A stretch of 64,000 nt of DNA from Dickeya oryzae (GCF_009372235.1 NZ_SULL01000021.1:1-64000), one strand, 5' to 3'. Positions 40,133 to 50,499 are shown, counted from the first letter of the stretch. A program made the numbers and translations. Notes: generated from the letters alone by a model not told the origin.

Positions 40133-42172
40133 TTAAACCAGAGTGACCAGCAGCAGGGCCACCAGCGCCGCCACGACATACAGGCAGTACACCCGGAAAT
40201 CGCCGTGCTGAATCCATTGCACCGCCCGACTGATGCGTTGCACGATGCTGACGACCGGCATGACCACATGGTCGTCCCAGACGGGTTCGGCACGCGCTGC
40301 CGCTTGCGTGGTTTTCTCCAACGCCTGTTGCATGGCTGGGGCTGGGTTGAGGGTTTTACGTACGCGATAGAGTGGGGCGAACATCACTCGCAACGGCTGG
40401 GTAAAGCTACCGGCAGACGCTGACATGGCTTGTTCGTAGCCGTAGCCGCAAGCCCAGGGTGTGCCTTTCTGACGAAAGTCGAGGCGCGAGCCACGCAGCA
40501 GGCTGTAAATCATCAGCGGCAGTAACGGCAGTGCCAGCAGCAGGATGAAGATCAGCGGGGTGTTGAGGCTGGTTTGCTGGCTGTCGCCGGGGAATACGCC
40601 CAGTCCTTGTGCCATGGCGACCGCCGGGGTGTGTGCCAGGTCGGCGGCGATACGGGTAATGACCGGTGCCACCACACTGGCACCGATGCCAAGCAGGATG
40701 CACAGCAGTGCCAGCAGCAGCATGGCGAGTGTCATCGGCCAGGGGACTTCACGGGCGTGCGAAGCTTTTTCACTACGCGGTGCGCCACAGAAGCTGATGC
40801 CATACACTTTGACGAAGCACATCGCCGCCAGCGCACCGGTGATGGCCAGCATCACGATGGCAATCGGGGCAACCAGCCGCAGACCCATGCCGCCGTTATG
40901 GCTGAGAGTGAACAGTGACTGGTAGGTAAACCACTCGCTGACGAAGCCGTTGAGTGGCGGCAGGGCGGAGATCGCCATACAACCGACCAAAAACGCCAGC
41001 GCGGTTTTTGGCATCAACCGTGCCAGTCCGCCCATTTTTTCCATGTCTTTGGTGTGGACGCGGTAGATAACCGCACCGGCACCGAGGAACAGCAATCCCT
41101 TGAACACCGCATGATTGAGCAGGTGATACAGCCCGCCCAACAGGCCAAGCAACGCCAGCAGCGGATGATGGGTGGCGATACCGATCATGCCGACGCCGAC
41201 ACCCATCAGAATGATGCCGATGTTTTCTACCGTGTGGTACGCCAGCAGACGCTTGATGTCATGTTCGGCCAGCGCGTACAGCACACCCAACACCGACGAG
41301 ACCGCGCCGAATGCCAGCACGACGACGCCCCACCAGGTTTCTGTCGCCCCGAGTAAATCAATACCGACTTTGATGATACCGAACACCCCTATCTTCACCA
41401 TCACACCCGACATGAGCGCGGAGGCGTGCGATGGGGCGGCCGGGTGCGCACGGGGCAGCCAGCCGTGTAACGGCAGCATCCCGGCTTTGGCACCAAAACC
41501 GAAAAACGCCAGCAGGAATACCGCAGAAGCCTGAGGCGCCGACAATGACGCGTGGCGGAAATCCGCGAAGTCGAGGCTGGCGCTGTGACGGTAGAGCAGG
41601 AAGAATGCCGCCATAATCAGCACGGAACCGGCGTGGGCAATCAGGAAGTAGAGCAACCCGGCGCTGACGGCCTCGTCATCCTGATCGGCAATCACCAGGA
41701 AGTAGGAACTGAGCGACATCACCTCGAACAGCACAATGAAGTAGAATGCGTTATCCACGATCACCAGCGCGACCATCGAGGCGACAAACAGGTTCATGAA
41801 GAACCCCATCGCCCAGGCACCGCGCCCGCGATACTCTTCCAGATAGGCCAGTGAATACAACGCAGATACCGCGACCAGTAGCGAAATCACTAACGTCATA
41901 AATGCCGCGAGTGTGTCAAAGCGCAGCGTCAGGTGAGCGAAGGCGTCAAACGGCCCGGCGAATACGGCAGTCAGCACATTGCCGCCAAGCAGTACCGGGG
42001 CGGCGGCCAGCACACCGGCACACCCCCCTGCCAGCGCACACAGCCCGCTTAAGCGGATAGCCAGCGACTCCTGACGGCAGCACAGCAGTGAAAGCACTGC
42101 TCCTGCCAGATACAGCGCCAACGACAGGCCCAACCATTGCAGTGGCGTGAATAATTGCAATGCGGTCATCAT
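40133..42172 (-). CDS. hyfB: Hydrogenase-4 membrane subunit HyfB (NuoL-like)
   Basis: 679 residues, against 672 in E. coli. About 16 hydrophobic helices. The antiporter signature is FGAKAGMLPLHGWLPRAHPAAPSHASALMSGVMVKIG with the channel lysines, then LLAYHTVENIGII. It overlaps hyfA by 4 bp. It corresponds to HycC of FHL-1 and to NuoL. Confidence 0.94.
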   Translation of the reverse strand: MMTALQLFTPLQWLGLSLALYLAGAVLSLLCCRQESLAIRLSGLCALAGGCAGVLAAAPVLLGGNVLTAVFAGPFDAFAHLTLRFDTLAAFMTLVISLLVAVSALYSLAYLEEYRGRGAWAMGFFMNLFVASMVALVIVDNAFYFIVLFEVMSLSSYFLVIADQDDEAVSAGLLYFLIAHAGSVLIMAAFFLLYRHSASLDFADFRHASLSAPQASAVFLLAFFGFGAKAGMLPLHGWLPRAHPAAPSHASALMSGVMVKIGVFGIIKVGIDLLGATETWWGVVVLAFGAVSSVLGVLYALAEHDIKRLLAYHTVENIGIILMGVGVGMIGIATHHPLLALLGLLGGLYHLLNHAVFKGLLFLGAGAVIYRVHTKDMEKMGGLARLMPKTALAFLVGCMAISALPPLNGFVSEWFTYQSLFTLSHNGGMGLRLVAPIAIVMLAITGALAAMCFVKVYGISFCGAPRSEKASHAREVPWPMTLAMLLLALLCILLGIGASVVAPVITRIAADLAHTPAVAMAQGLGVFPGDSQQTSLNTPLIFILLLALPLLPLMIYSLLRGSRLDFRQKGTPWACGYGYEQAMSASAGSFTQPLRVMFAPLYRVRKTLNPAPAMQQALEKTTQAAARAEPVWDDHVVMPVVSIVQRISRAVQWIQHGDFRVYCLYVVAALVALLLVTLV

Positions 42173-42795
42173 AGGTTTTGCTCCCTGTCAGCCCCGGTGG
42201 GAGGGAAAGGGACGTTGCCCTGCGGCCATTGTGCGGCCTGACGGCGTTTAGCGGCGATAGCATCGTCCAGCGTGGTGTCATCTACCAGATACAACGCGTG
42301 GGTCGGGCAGACGCGTACGCATTCCGGCCCTTGCTCACGAAAATCACACAGGTCGCATTTCACCGCGATGCTGCGAACCCCGGCGTTCCACGACAGCATC
42401 GGATGCACTGACGGCAAGCTGACGGGGACATCGGACAGCAATGTCAGCGGGATGTGTTGGTCAAACGCCGTCGGTGTCGCCAGCGGCGTACTGCCAGATG
42501 GCGTGATAGCGCCAAACGGGCAGGCGATGGCGCAGAGTTTGCAGCCGATACAGGTGTTTTCGTCCAGCAACACGGCGTTGTCCTGATGTGTGATGGCATT
42601 GACCGGACAAACTTTCGCGCAGGGCGCGTCTTCACAATGGCGACACAGCACTGGGGCGGTGCCTCCGGCGTCACGCTCAACGGTCAGTCTCGGATGAGAC
42701 TGCAACCCAGCCTGTCGGTGTACTTGTGTACAGGCCGCCATGCAGGTGTTGCATCCGATACAACGTGTTGGCTCCGCAATGACGAAGCGGTTCAT
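42169..42795 (-). CDS. hyfA: Hydrogenase-4 FeS subunit HyfA (HycB-like)
   Basis: 208 residues from ATG 42795 with GGAGGG upstream; E. coli HyfA has 205. Sixteen cysteines in four ferredoxin motifs (CIGCNTCMAAC, CRHCEDAPCAKVC, CIGCKLCAIAC, CDLC with CVRVC). It carries electrons from FdhF to HyfG through HyfH and HyfI. It is the first gene of an eleven-gene minus-strand operon hyfABCDEFGHIJ-hycI under a sigma-54 promoter. Confidence 0.95.
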   Translation of the reverse strand: MNRFVIAEPTRCIGCNTCMAACTQVHRQAGLQSHPRLTVERDAGGTAPVLCRHCEDAPCAKVCPVNAITHQDNAVLLDENTCIGCKLCAIACPFGAITPSGSTPLATPTAFDQHIPLTLLSDVPVSLPSVHPMLSWNAGVRSIAVKCDLCDFREQGPECVRVCPTHALYLVDDTTLDDAIAAKRRQAAQWPQGNVPFPPTGADREQNL

Positions 42796-42837
42796 AGCCA
42801 TACCCTCCGGGGTGATAGAAATGTTTACTGCGCCGCA

Positions 42838-42853
42838 AGCATATTCCATGCCA
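42838..42853 (-). promoter_or_regulatory. Sigma-54 promoter of the hyf operon
   Basis: Minus strand TGGCATGGAATATGCT, with GG and GC in exact -24/-12 spacing, about 43 bp upstream of the hyfA start codon. Confidence 0.87.
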
Positions 42854-43031
42854 TAAGAAAAATATGGGTGTAATAGCTTTAATAATCATTCTGTTATGAT
42901 TTGTGTGTAATGAAATTCATCCCTGATGACCGTTGCTGTTCGACATTAGTGACGATGTTTTTCGACGAACCACCAGGCGACTGTCGTCACCCTCGACAGT
43001 GCGTTAGCGCCGTCGACAGGAAGGTCATTGC

Positions 43032-43046
43032 CGACAGATTTGACGA
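43032..43046 (+). promoter_or_regulatory. Candidate activator site between hyfA and hypC (shared 15-mer)
   Basis: CGACAGATTTGACGA matches 30218-30232 upstream of hydN in 14 of 15 bases. It sits midway between the divergent hyfA and hypC sigma-54 promoters, in a 43-kb-zone stretch (42940-43040) rich in TCGACA/TGTCG words. Confidence 0.45.
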
Positions 43047-43142
43047 GTAGCCCGGTGTGTAGCGGCCTGACGGCCAGGTGAGAGACCACTGACAGTGGTT
43101 CGATTTCGCGACAGCGCCCAGGCTGCGTAGGATCATGTCAGC

Positions 43143-43158
43143 TGGCATCAAATTTGCT
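43143..43158 (+). promoter_or_regulatory. Sigma-54 promoter of hypC
   Basis: Plus strand TGGCATCAAATTTGCT, with GG and GC in exact -24/-12 spacing, 45 bp upstream of the hypC start. Confidence 0.87.
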
Positions 43159-43202
43159 TAAGCTGTCAGGGAGAAAGGTGACTAACGAACAGGATGGGTG
43201 TT

Positions 43203-43481
43203 ATGTGTCTGGGAATTCCGGGGCAGGTGGTCGAGTGGGCATCATCGGATCATCAACTGGCATGGGTTGATGTTTGTGGCGTACGCCGTGAAGTGAATGT
43301 GACGCTGGTGCAGGACGAGGGACAAACACCTTCCACATTGATAGGCCAGTGGGTGCTGGTACACGTCGGGTTTGCCATGAGTCGGCTGGATGAACAAGAA
43401 GCGCGCGACACGCTGGATGCGCTGCGGCAGATGGAAGAAGTCGAGTCAGATGTGAGCGATTTTTTGACCCGGTCGATTTGA
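43203..43481 (+). CDS. hypC: HypC/HybG-family hydrogenase maturation chaperone
   Basis: 92 residues from ATG 43203, so that the protein begins MCLGIPGQV with the essential Cys at position 2. HypC carries the Fe(CN)2CO unit with HypD and docks on the large-subunit precursor. It stands alone, with no hypABDE beside it, and has its own sigma-54 promoter divergent from hyfA. It is probably a chaperone dedicated to HyfG, as HybG is to hydrogenase-2 in E. coli. Confidence 0.93.
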   Translation: MCLGIPGQVVEWASSDHQLAWVDVCGVRREVNVTLVQDEGQTPSTLIGQWVLVHVGFAMSRLDEQEARDTLDALRQMEEVESDVSDFLTRSI

Positions 43482-43523
43482 AAGGTCAGAGCCATAGCTG
43501 ACATTATGGCTCTGATATCTTGC

Positions 43524-44318
43524 TTATCTGATTCGACATACGGATTGTAATATTCCGTTGCTATCCCGGTTAAAATCCACTTTCGCTTCGTTTTGGGGGT
43601 GATGAGCAATATAGTCGTCGTTATAAACGTGTTCTATGGTGTAGCCCATATGCATTATAAATGATAACAGTTCTTGTTTTTTCTCTGCGAACCAGTCGGC
43701 ATTCCAGGCTTCGAATGAGAACGGTGGAAAGCCATTATGTTCCAGAAAACCGACTGCACCTTTTAGGACTTCAATTTCCAGGCCTTCCACATCTATTTTC
43801 ACAAAGCGGGTTGTCTCTTCAAACAGAAGGTCGTCGAGCTTGATGACCTGCACAAAGTGCGTTTCTTTCGACATACAATCGCTTATTCCCGTCAATGTTC
43901 GGTATTCATCAACCAGTGAGAATGCACCGGCATTCGTCATCTTCTGGTAATCAGGAACGGGGATTTCAATGACACCGTCTTCACAGCCTACCGCTTTATT
44001 AAGTGCGGAGACGTTAGTCAGCCGGTTTAAGAAGATGTTGCCGCATAGCTGGTAATAGACAAATTTTTGTGGCTCAAATGAATAAACAACACCCTTCTGC
44101 TTTTCTATTGTGCTGGCAACAGGCACGGTATAGGCACCCAGATTAGCGCCAATGTCAAAAACGATTGGAGAGTCAAACCCTGAGGTAAATTCATTAGTGA
44201 CGAGATATAACCATTTTTCCCATTCATCCTTGCTGGCAAGATTCTGTGCTATCAGGTCTTGCCCCAATGTTAAAAAACTTCCTTGCGATGAATTAATTAA
44301 ATGAACCCTCGGTAACAT
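43524..44318 (-). CDS. FkbM-family SAM methyltransferase
   Basis: 264 residues. SAM-binding motif I is VFDIGANLGAYTVPVAS near residue 55, the acidic motif II is VYSFEPQKFVYYQL, and the FkbM-type VKIDVEGLEIEVLKGA segment lies near residue 172. The acceptor is unknown; FkbM proteins O-methylate sugars or natural products. No biosynthetic partner is adjacent, and codon use looks AT-richer than in the hyf genes. It is convergent with hypC. Confidence 0.85.
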   Translation of the reverse strand: MLPRVHLINSSQGSFLTLGQDLIAQNLASKDEWEKWLYLVTNEFTSGFDSPIVFDIGANLGAYTVPVASTIEKQKGVVYSFEPQKFVYYQLCGNIFLNRLTNVSALNKAVGCEDGVIEIPVPDYQKMTNAGAFSLVDEYRTLTGISDCMSKETHFVQVIKLDDLLFEETTRFVKIDVEGLEIEVLKGAVGFLEHNGFPPFSFEAWNADWFAEKKQELLSFIMHMGYTIEHVYNDDYIAHHPQNEAKVDFNRDSNGILQSVCRIR

Positions 44319-44604
44319 AAAACCGCCTTGATTATAGAAAAGTAAGGTAAGAGGTTGCTCGTCGTCATAACCGGCAAGTAAACCATAGTATCGTTCATTG
44401 TGAAATACAGCTTAATTTCTCAGACAATAATCTCGTCATCTATAGAAAATGATTTTTGCATCAATAAGTAGCATGAGCAAGGCAAGGAATTAATATGGCT
44501 CATATATCTCAAAAAATTATAAATAGTAATTTTTTCTTATTTGTATGGAATAAAAATACTTCGTATGAATAGTGCTAACAACAGACGTGACAAGGGACAA
44601 GGGC

Positions 44605-45558
44605 GTGAACTTTCAACAATTGAAGATCATCCGCGAATCGGCGCGATGCAACTATAACCTGACCGAGGTTGCCAATACCCTGTTCACCTCCCAGTCTGGG
44701 GTCAGTCGTCATATTCGCGAACTGGAAGAAGAGCTCGGGATTGAGATATTTATCCGTCGCGGTAAACGCTTGCTGGGGATGACGGAGCCGGGTAAAGAAC
44801 TGCTGGTGATGGCCGAGCGTATCCTTAATGACGCCAACCACATCCGTCGGCTGGCGAACCTTTTTAGCGATAATGATGTCGGGCAACTGGTTATCGCCAC
44901 GACCCATACCCAGGCGCGCTACAGCCTGCCGGGGGTCATCAAAGCATTCCGCGCGCTTTATCCGCAGGTTCAAGTCGTGCTGAATCAGGGCACGCCGGAT
45001 GAGATTGTCGCGATGCTGGAATCTGGTGAGGCGGATATCGGGATCGCCACTGAACAACTGATCAATGTCACCTCACTGGCGGCATTTCCCTGGTACCGCT
45101 GGCATCACGCGATTCTGTTGCCGGAAGGCCATGCACTGGCACAAGAGCCGGTCATCACGCTCGACAAACTGAGTGCAGTACCGTTAATTACCTACCGTCA
45201 GGGCATTACCGGCCGTTCACGCATTGACCGGGCGTTCACTGCCGCTGGCCTGACACCGCATATCTCTATCAGCGCACAAGACTCTGATGTGATCAAAACC
45301 TATGTCGAACTGGGGTTAGGCGTGGGGATTGTGGCGGATATGTCGTTCGACGCCACGCGTGACCCCGGTCTGGTTCGGTTGGATGCTCGCCACCTGTTTG
45401 AAGCCAACACCGTCTGGCTTGGTCTTAAACGCGGTCAATTACAGCGCAACTACACGTGGAAGTTTATTCAGCTATGTAACCCGGAACTGACGCCGGATGA
45501 GATTAAAGCACGAGTGTTTGCTGAGGAGAACGAGGTAGCGATCGATTATCAGATCTAA
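44605..45558 (+). CDS. cbl: Cbl, LysR-type regulator of sulfonate use
   Basis: 317 residues from GTG 44605 (reads MNFQQLKIIRESARCNYNLT); E. coli Cbl has 316 and is similar along its whole length. HTH: VANTLFTSQSGVSRHIRELE. The CysB/Cbl-type effector domain contains TTHTQARYSLP, LITYRQGITGRSRID and SAQDSDVIKTYVELGLGVGIV. Cbl activates sulfonate genes (ssu, tau) under sulfate limitation. No such target genes are in the window and no nac gene is adjacent. Confidence 0.92.
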   Translation: MNFQQLKIIRESARCNYNLTEVANTLFTSQSGVSRHIRELEEELGIEIFIRRGKRLLGMTEPGKELLVMAERILNDANHIRRLANLFSDNDVGQLVIATTHTQARYSLPGVIKAFRALYPQVQVVLNQGTPDEIVAMLESGEADIGIATEQLINVTSLAAFPWYRWHHAILLPEGHALAQEPVITLDKLSAVPLITYRQGITGRSRIDRAFTAAGLTPHISISAQDSDVIKTYVELGLGVGIVADMSFDATRDPGLVRLDARHLFEANTVWLGLKRGQLQRNYTWKFIQLCNPELTPDEIKARVFAEENEVAIDYQI

Positions 45559-45735
45559 TCGCTGATTTATGACCGAATGGTGGGTTTCGCTGCGTTTTGC
45601 CTCGATTTGTATGAGCCAAATTTGGCCTGTACTGGCGTTCGGCAGTGTTCAATAGACAGTGACGAAACGCATAATTATGAAAACTACCCCGAACGTAGCG
45701 CTTGATCTCACGGGAGGGGGATAGTAGCATGCCTC

Positions 45736-45762
45736 GGCATAACAACAGGTTATGCCTTTTTT
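45736..45762 (+). terminator. Intrinsic terminator downstream of cbl
   Basis: Stem GGCATAAC/GTTATGCC with a 5-base loop followed by TTTTTTA. It lies 178 bp after the cbl stop and ends plus-strand transcription before the gltP promoter. Confidence 0.8.
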
Positions 45763-45990
45763 ATTTTCTTTTGCGATACAAATAGTTGCGCAATTTTAAT
45801 GAATAACTATTTGATTACGCATTCTGTTTTGGTGAGTCACGTATTTGCCTGTGGGTCACGAGTTTTTGCAAAAATAACCTTCAAACCTCCCCCTTCATCT
45901 GTAGCAGTTCAGCATACGCTGGAGCGTTCGATGGCTGTGTTATAGCCATCGACAAGTAGTCGCAGGGAGCACAGACAATGGATCCGTATT

Positions 45991-47310
45991 ATGAAAAAAC
46001 AGAAAGTTAGCCTTGCCTGGCAAATCCTCATCGCATTGATTGTCGGTATTGCCGTCGGTGCCTGGTTACATGAAAACCCGGCCAATAAACTGTGGCTGGT
46101 GACCAACGTGTTAAGTCCGGCCGGGGATATCTTCATCCGGTTGATCAAAATGATTGTGGTGCCGATCGTTATCACCACGCTGGTGGTGGGTATCGCCGGG
46201 GTGGGTGATGCTAAAAAACTGGGACGTATCGGTTTTAAAACCATCGTTTACTTTGAGGTCATTACTACACTGGCGATTGTGATTGGTATTACGCTGGCCA
46301 ACCTGTTTCATCCGGGGTATGGCATTGATATGTCGATGCTTACCCGTGTGGATATTTCTCAGTATGAGAAAACCACCGAGCAGGTGCAAAGCGGTTCGCA
46401 CAGTCTGGTGGGTACGATTCTCTCGCTGATCCCGCCCAACATTTTTGCCGCGTTGGCCAAGGGTGACATGCTGCCGGTGATCTTCTTCGCCGTATTGTTT
46501 GGCCTTGGGCTGTCATCTCTGCCGCGTGAGCAGCGTGATCCGCTGTTGAACGTGTTTCGCAGTGCTTCGGAAACCATGTTCCGTGTTACCAATATGATTA
46601 TGCGGTATGCCCCGGTTGGGGTATTCGCGCTGATTGCGGTGACCGTTGCCAATTTCGGGTTCGCTTCACTATGGCCGCTCGCCAAGCTGGTCATACTGGT
46701 CTATGCCGCGATTCTGTTCTTTGCGTTGGTGATACTGGGAGCGGTAGCGCGTCTGTGTCGGTTACGGATTATGACCTTGATCCGTATTTTGAAAGACGAG
46801 CTGATTCTGGCGTATTCCACCGCCAGCTCTGAAACGGTGCTGCCGCGTATCATCCAAAAGATGGAGGCCTACGGTGCGCCGAAGGCGATTACCAGTTTTG
46901 TGGTGCCAACCGGGTACTCGTTTAATCTGGATGGTTCTACGTTGTATCAAAGCATCGCGGCTATTTTCATTGCCCAGCTTTATGGTATCGATTTGAGCCT
47001 GTGGCAGGAGTTGGTGCTGGTGTTGACGCTGATGATTACCTCCAAAGGGATTGCCGGCGTACCGGGTGTTTCCTTCGTGGTATTGCTGGCGACCCTGGGC
47101 AGTGTAGGGATCCCGCTTGAGGGTCTGGCGTTCATTGCTGGGGTAGACCGTATTCTGGATATGGCGCGTACGGCACTGAACGTGGTGGGCAACGCCCTGG
47201 CCGTGCTGGTGATTTCGAAGTGGGAAGGGCAGTTTGACGAAGAAAAAGCGCGAGCCTATGAACGGGAGCAGGCAACAATGGCGGTTCGTCCCGCCGCCAG
47301 TCAGGAGTAG
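45991..47310 (+). CDS. gltP: Glutamate/aspartate:proton symporter GltP
   Basis: 439 residues, against 437 in E. coli GltP, with near-identical stretches: SPAGDIFIRLIKMIVVPIVI, YSTASSETVLPRIIQKMEAY, TGYSFNLDGSTLYQSIAA, ITSKGIAGVPGVSFVV and DRILDMARTALNVVGNALAV. This inner-membrane carrier takes up glutamate and aspartate with protons. It is a separate transcription unit between terminators and the second DAACS carrier in the window. Confidence 0.94.
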   Translation: MKKQKVSLAWQILIALIVGIAVGAWLHENPANKLWLVTNVLSPAGDIFIRLIKMIVVPIVITTLVVGIAGVGDAKKLGRIGFKTIVYFEVITTLAIVIGITLANLFHPGYGIDMSMLTRVDISQYEKTTEQVQSGSHSLVGTILSLIPPNIFAALAKGDMLPVIFFAVLFGLGLSSLPREQRDPLLNVFRSASETMFRVTNMIMRYAPVGVFALIAVTVANFGFASLWPLAKLVILVYAAILFFALVILGAVARLCRLRIMTLIRILKDELILAYSTASSETVLPRIIQKMEAYGAPKAITSFVVPTGYSFNLDGSTLYQSIAAIFIAQLYGIDLSLWQELVLVLTLMITSKGIAGVPGVSFVVLLATLGSVGIPLEGLAFIAGVDRILDMARTALNVVGNALAVLVISKWEGQFDEEKARAYEREQATMAVRPAASQE

Positions 47311-47367
47311 ACCAGCGCGCTGACAACAGGCCATCGGGCGTTGCCCGGTTGTACGCTTCTCACCCTC

Positions 47368-47402
47368 ACCCTGCGAGCGCTATGCTGGCAGGGTGTTTTT
47401 TT
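47368..47402 (+). terminator. Intrinsic terminator downstream of gltP
   Basis: Stem ACCCTGC/GCAGGGT (47368-47394) followed by GTTTTTTTA. Confidence 0.8.
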
Positions 47403-47462
47403 ATATCGGTTCGTATCGGTATATTACGTTCTGTTCCGCTAATCCATTTTGGAGTCTGAGGC

Positions 47463-48452
47463 ATGAAGATAGCGTTGGTTGGGTCGGGGAAGATTGTTGC
47501 TGCCTGTCTTGAGGTGCTGGCAACGATTGAGGGGATAGAACTGTGTGCGTTGTGTGTCCGACCAGGGAGCCTGTCAAAAGGTGAAACACTCGCCCGCCAA
47601 TATACTATCCGTTCGCTGTATACCGATTACGATGCCATGCTGCGTGATGAGCATATCGATGTGGTTTACCTCGGGATACCCAATCATCTGCATTACGCGT
47701 ATTCCCACCGGGCGCTATCTGCCGGGAAGCATGTCGTCTGTGAAAAGCCGTTTACGTCCAGTTATGCGCAATTACTGAGTTTGGTTACGCTGGCGAAATC
47801 AAAAAAGCGCTGTTTGTTCGAGGCGATAACTGCAATTCATACGCCGGGATTCCATTATCTGAAGCAGAACATCGCTGAGATTGGCGATATTAAAATGGTA
47901 CAGGCGAATTACTCGCAGTATTCGAGTCGTTACGATGATTATATCAATGGGATCGTGCATCCGGCATTTGACCCGGCTTCGTCGGGCGGCGCGCTTTACG
48001 ACATCAATGTTTATAACATTTACCTTGTCTGCGCATTATTCGGCGCGCCAGAGCGTGTGAATTATCTGTGCAATAAAGGGCATAACGGTATCGATACGTC
48101 GGGTGTTCTCGTCATGAGTTATCATACGTTTATTGCGGTTTGCAGTGGTGCCAAAGATTCAGCCAGCCCGGCTTATTTCACCGTACAGGGGACGGCGGGC
48201 TATGTGAAAGTTAACGATACACCTGGCGTATGCAAGCATGTCGAGAGTGTGAAGCAAGGACAGCTCGCCACATTTGACGATACAACGGACAACCATCACA
48301 TGAGGTACGAGTTTGAGGTATTCAGAGATATCGTCAACGCTCAGGATCTTTCTCGCTGTTATCAGTTACTGGATATGGCGTTGATGGTTGCTCGGGTGCT
48401 GGAACAGGCGAGAGTGTGCTGCGACATTGATTTCCCCCTTATTCAAGAATAA
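47463..48452 (+). CDS. Gfo/Idh/MocA-family oxidoreductase
   Basis: 329 residues. The N-terminal Rossmann fold starts MKIALVGSGKIVAACLE, and the family motif VVCEKPFTSS (EKP) lies near residue 97. The C-terminal half is the alpha/beta dimer domain, with the FDPASSGGALYDINVYNI segment supplying the usual GG-L-D-active-site helix. It is an NAD(P)-dependent dehydrogenase of a sugar or similar substrate that cannot be named. It appears to be a single-gene unit. Confidence 0.82.
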   Translation: MKIALVGSGKIVAACLEVLATIEGIELCALCVRPGSLSKGETLARQYTIRSLYTDYDAMLRDEHIDVVYLGIPNHLHYAYSHRALSAGKHVVCEKPFTSSYAQLLSLVTLAKSKKRCLFEAITAIHTPGFHYLKQNIAEIGDIKMVQANYSQYSSRYDDYINGIVHPAFDPASSGGALYDINVYNIYLVCALFGAPERVNYLCNKGHNGIDTSGVLVMSYHTFIAVCSGAKDSASPAYFTVQGTAGYVKVNDTPGVCKHVESVKQGQLATFDDTTDNHHMRYEFEVFRDIVNAQDLSRCYQLLDMALMVARVLEQARVCCDIDFPLIQE

Positions 48453-48529
48453 CCGCCCGACGGCAGGGACCGAGCGGGCGGTTGAGGGAGAAACCGACAT
48501 GCGCCAGAAGAGCGGTCTGGCGCAATGGC

Positions 48530-48571
48530 TAACTCAGTAACATTAACTCAGTAACATTAACTCAGTAGTAC
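48530..48571. repeat. 14-bp tandem repeat at the dcuB 3' end
   Basis: TAACTCAGTAACAT occurs twice perfectly (48530-48543, 48544-48557) and a third time in part. The third unit contains the dcuB stop codon, so the repeat extends the 3' UTR and not the protein. Confidence 0.8.
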
Positions 48572-49902
48572 CCGTACATGGCGGCGAACACCCAACCGAA
48601 TACGCAGGAGGTGCTGACGCCAATCAGGCCGGGCAGAATGAAGCTGTGGTTAATGACAAAGCGGCCGATGTGGGTCGTACCAGAGCGGTCGAACTGGATA
48701 GCGGCCAGATCGCTGGGGTAAGTCGGCAGAATGTAGTAACCATAGCAAGCCGGTGCAGATGCTACGATATACGCCGGGTCGACACCAATCGCCAGTGCGA
48801 CCGGTACGATAGCGGCCAGCGCGGCAGCCTGCGAGTTAACGAACTTGGAGACCAGCAGCAGGATCAGCGCATAAGCCCAGGGGTACTCTTTAACCAACGA
48901 CCCCAGGGTATCTTTGATCTGTCCGAGGTGAGCACCGAACATGGTTTCCGCCATCCAGGCGATACCGTACACCGCGACAATCGCAATCATCCCGGAACGG
49001 AACACCTCATTTTTCGAAATTGACCCTGGATTGGTTTTGGTGGCGATAATAATGATGGCACCAGACAGCAGCATAAACATCTGGATTACCAGCACCATGG
49101 ACAGCGGTTTGCCGCCGAAGGACGGACGCAGGCTTTCGACTGCACCCAGCAGAGCGACCGCCGCGATAGTGGCAAGGAAGATCCACATGGCGACCCAGTT
49201 GCTGCGTGGCAGTTTGCGATCCAGCAGGGTGGCGGTGTCACCATAGACGTACTCACGGTTTTCCGGTACGGAAATGAATTTCTGGAAATCCGGGTCTTTA
49301 TCCAGATCTTTACCCCTGAACCAACTGAAAATCCCGATGGCCAGAATACCCAACAGGGTAGAGGGAATCGTGATTGCCAGTAAGTCCAGAAACTCGAGGT
49401 GTTTACCGTGGAAGGTAAATTTACTGAGCATGGCGACCAGTGATACCACCGCTACGGATACCGGGCTTGCGATAATCCCCATTTGCGCACCGATCGAACT
49501 GGCTGCCATGGGGCGTTCCGGACGGATGTTATTCTTGATAGCGACGTCATAAATAATCGGCAGAATGGTATACACCACATGGCCGGTACCGCACAGAATC
49601 GTCAATATACAAGTGACGAACGGTGCAATAATTGACACGTATTTCGGGTTACGCCGCAGCATTTTTTCCGCTACCTGCAGCATAACGTCCAAACCGCCGG
49701 AAGCTTGCAATGTCGCCGATGCAGCGACTACGGAAATGATGACCAGCATCACGTCCACCGGTGGTTTCCCAGGTTCTAGTTTAAAAATGAAAACCAGAAT
49801 GACGAGTCCGATACCCCCTAATAATCCGAGCGCGATACCGCCTTTTCGCGCACCGTAAAACAGGCAGATCAGGACTATGACAAGTTGAATGATAAAGTCC
49901 AT
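48562..49902 (-). CDS. dcuB: Anaerobic C4-dicarboxylate transporter DcuB
   Basis: 446 residues from ATG 49902 with GGGGAA upstream; E. coli DcuB has 446 and is nearly collinear. Examples are [52 protein letters not shown] and [20 protein letters not shown]. This inner-membrane fumarate/succinate antiporter serves fumarate respiration without oxygen. E. coli dcuB is followed by fumB; here no fumarase or DcuSR is adjacent. Its anaerobic role fits the neighbouring hyf locus. Confidence 0.94.
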   Translation of the reverse strand: MDFIIQLVIVLICLFYGARKGGIALGLLGGIGLVILVFIFKLEPGKPPVDVMLVIISVVAASATLQASGGLDVMLQVAEKMLRRNPKYVSIIAPFVTCILTILCGTGHVVYTILPIIYDVAIKNNIRPERPMAASSIGAQMGIIASPVSVAVVSLVAMLSKFTFHGKHLEFLDLLAITIPSTLLGILAIGIFSWFRGKDLDKDPDFQKFISVPENREYVYGDTATLLDRKLPRSNWVAMWIFLATIAAVALLGAVESLRPSFGGKPLSMVLVIQMFMLLSGAIIIIATKTNPGSISKNEVFRSGMIAIVAVYGIAWMAETMFGAHLGQIKDTLGSLVKEYPWAYALILLLVSKFVNSQAAALAAIVPVALAIGVDPAYIVASAPACYGYYILPTYPSDLAAIQFDRSGTTHIGRFVINHSFILPGLIGVSTSCVFGWVFAAMYGYY

Positions 49903-50499
49903 AGATTCCCCATTACTCAGCATGACGAGTTAATTAATTGAGATTGGATTACTGTCGTCGCAACTACTATAGGGATTATTCCGTCTATTTTTTCTTGATC
50001 TAAGTCTACAATTTCCATTGTTTCTTGCCCGTAGGACAAATTAAATGGCGCATTGGCGAAGATAAAAAAACTGTAGTTTTTTTAGTTTATTAACTATAAG
50101 ATTAATTTTATAACCTTTAATAAAGATGTGTCTTCGCGAGTTTGTTTAATTATTTTCTGTATTTCGCGTTTTTGTTTTGGTATGTGTTTTATTTTTGTTG
50201 TAGCGGTGTTTTTTTATGGTTTATTTTTTGCCTCAATTTGGTGAGTGGTGTTCACTGACGTTATATCAATAAATGTATTGTTAGTGTATTTTATTTTTAT
50301 CTTTTTGATTTTTAATGATTAAATTTTATATCGATTTGTTGATTTATTCTGTTTTTTTAATGTCAATCACACGCAGGTTTGTTGGGAATAAATGATAATA
50401 ATTTTCGAATCGGCTGGGGGCGTTATTTTATAAATCTATCGGTGATGTCACATTGTTGTGCTTGGGGGAAATAAATATCGTACGCTATGACTAATAGTC
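49903..50499. other. AT-rich intergenic region upstream of dcuB
   Basis: About 600 bp, very AT-rich between 50040 and 50400. It presumably contains the dcuB promoter. No clear FNR or CRP box, gene or hairpin was recognised by eye. Confidence 0.5.

Noticed and set aside
48454..48484. Hairpin ACCGCCCG/CGGGCGGT as terminator after the oxidoreductase gene
   Set aside because: The stem is good but no T-run follows on the plus strand and only a broken one on the minus strand.
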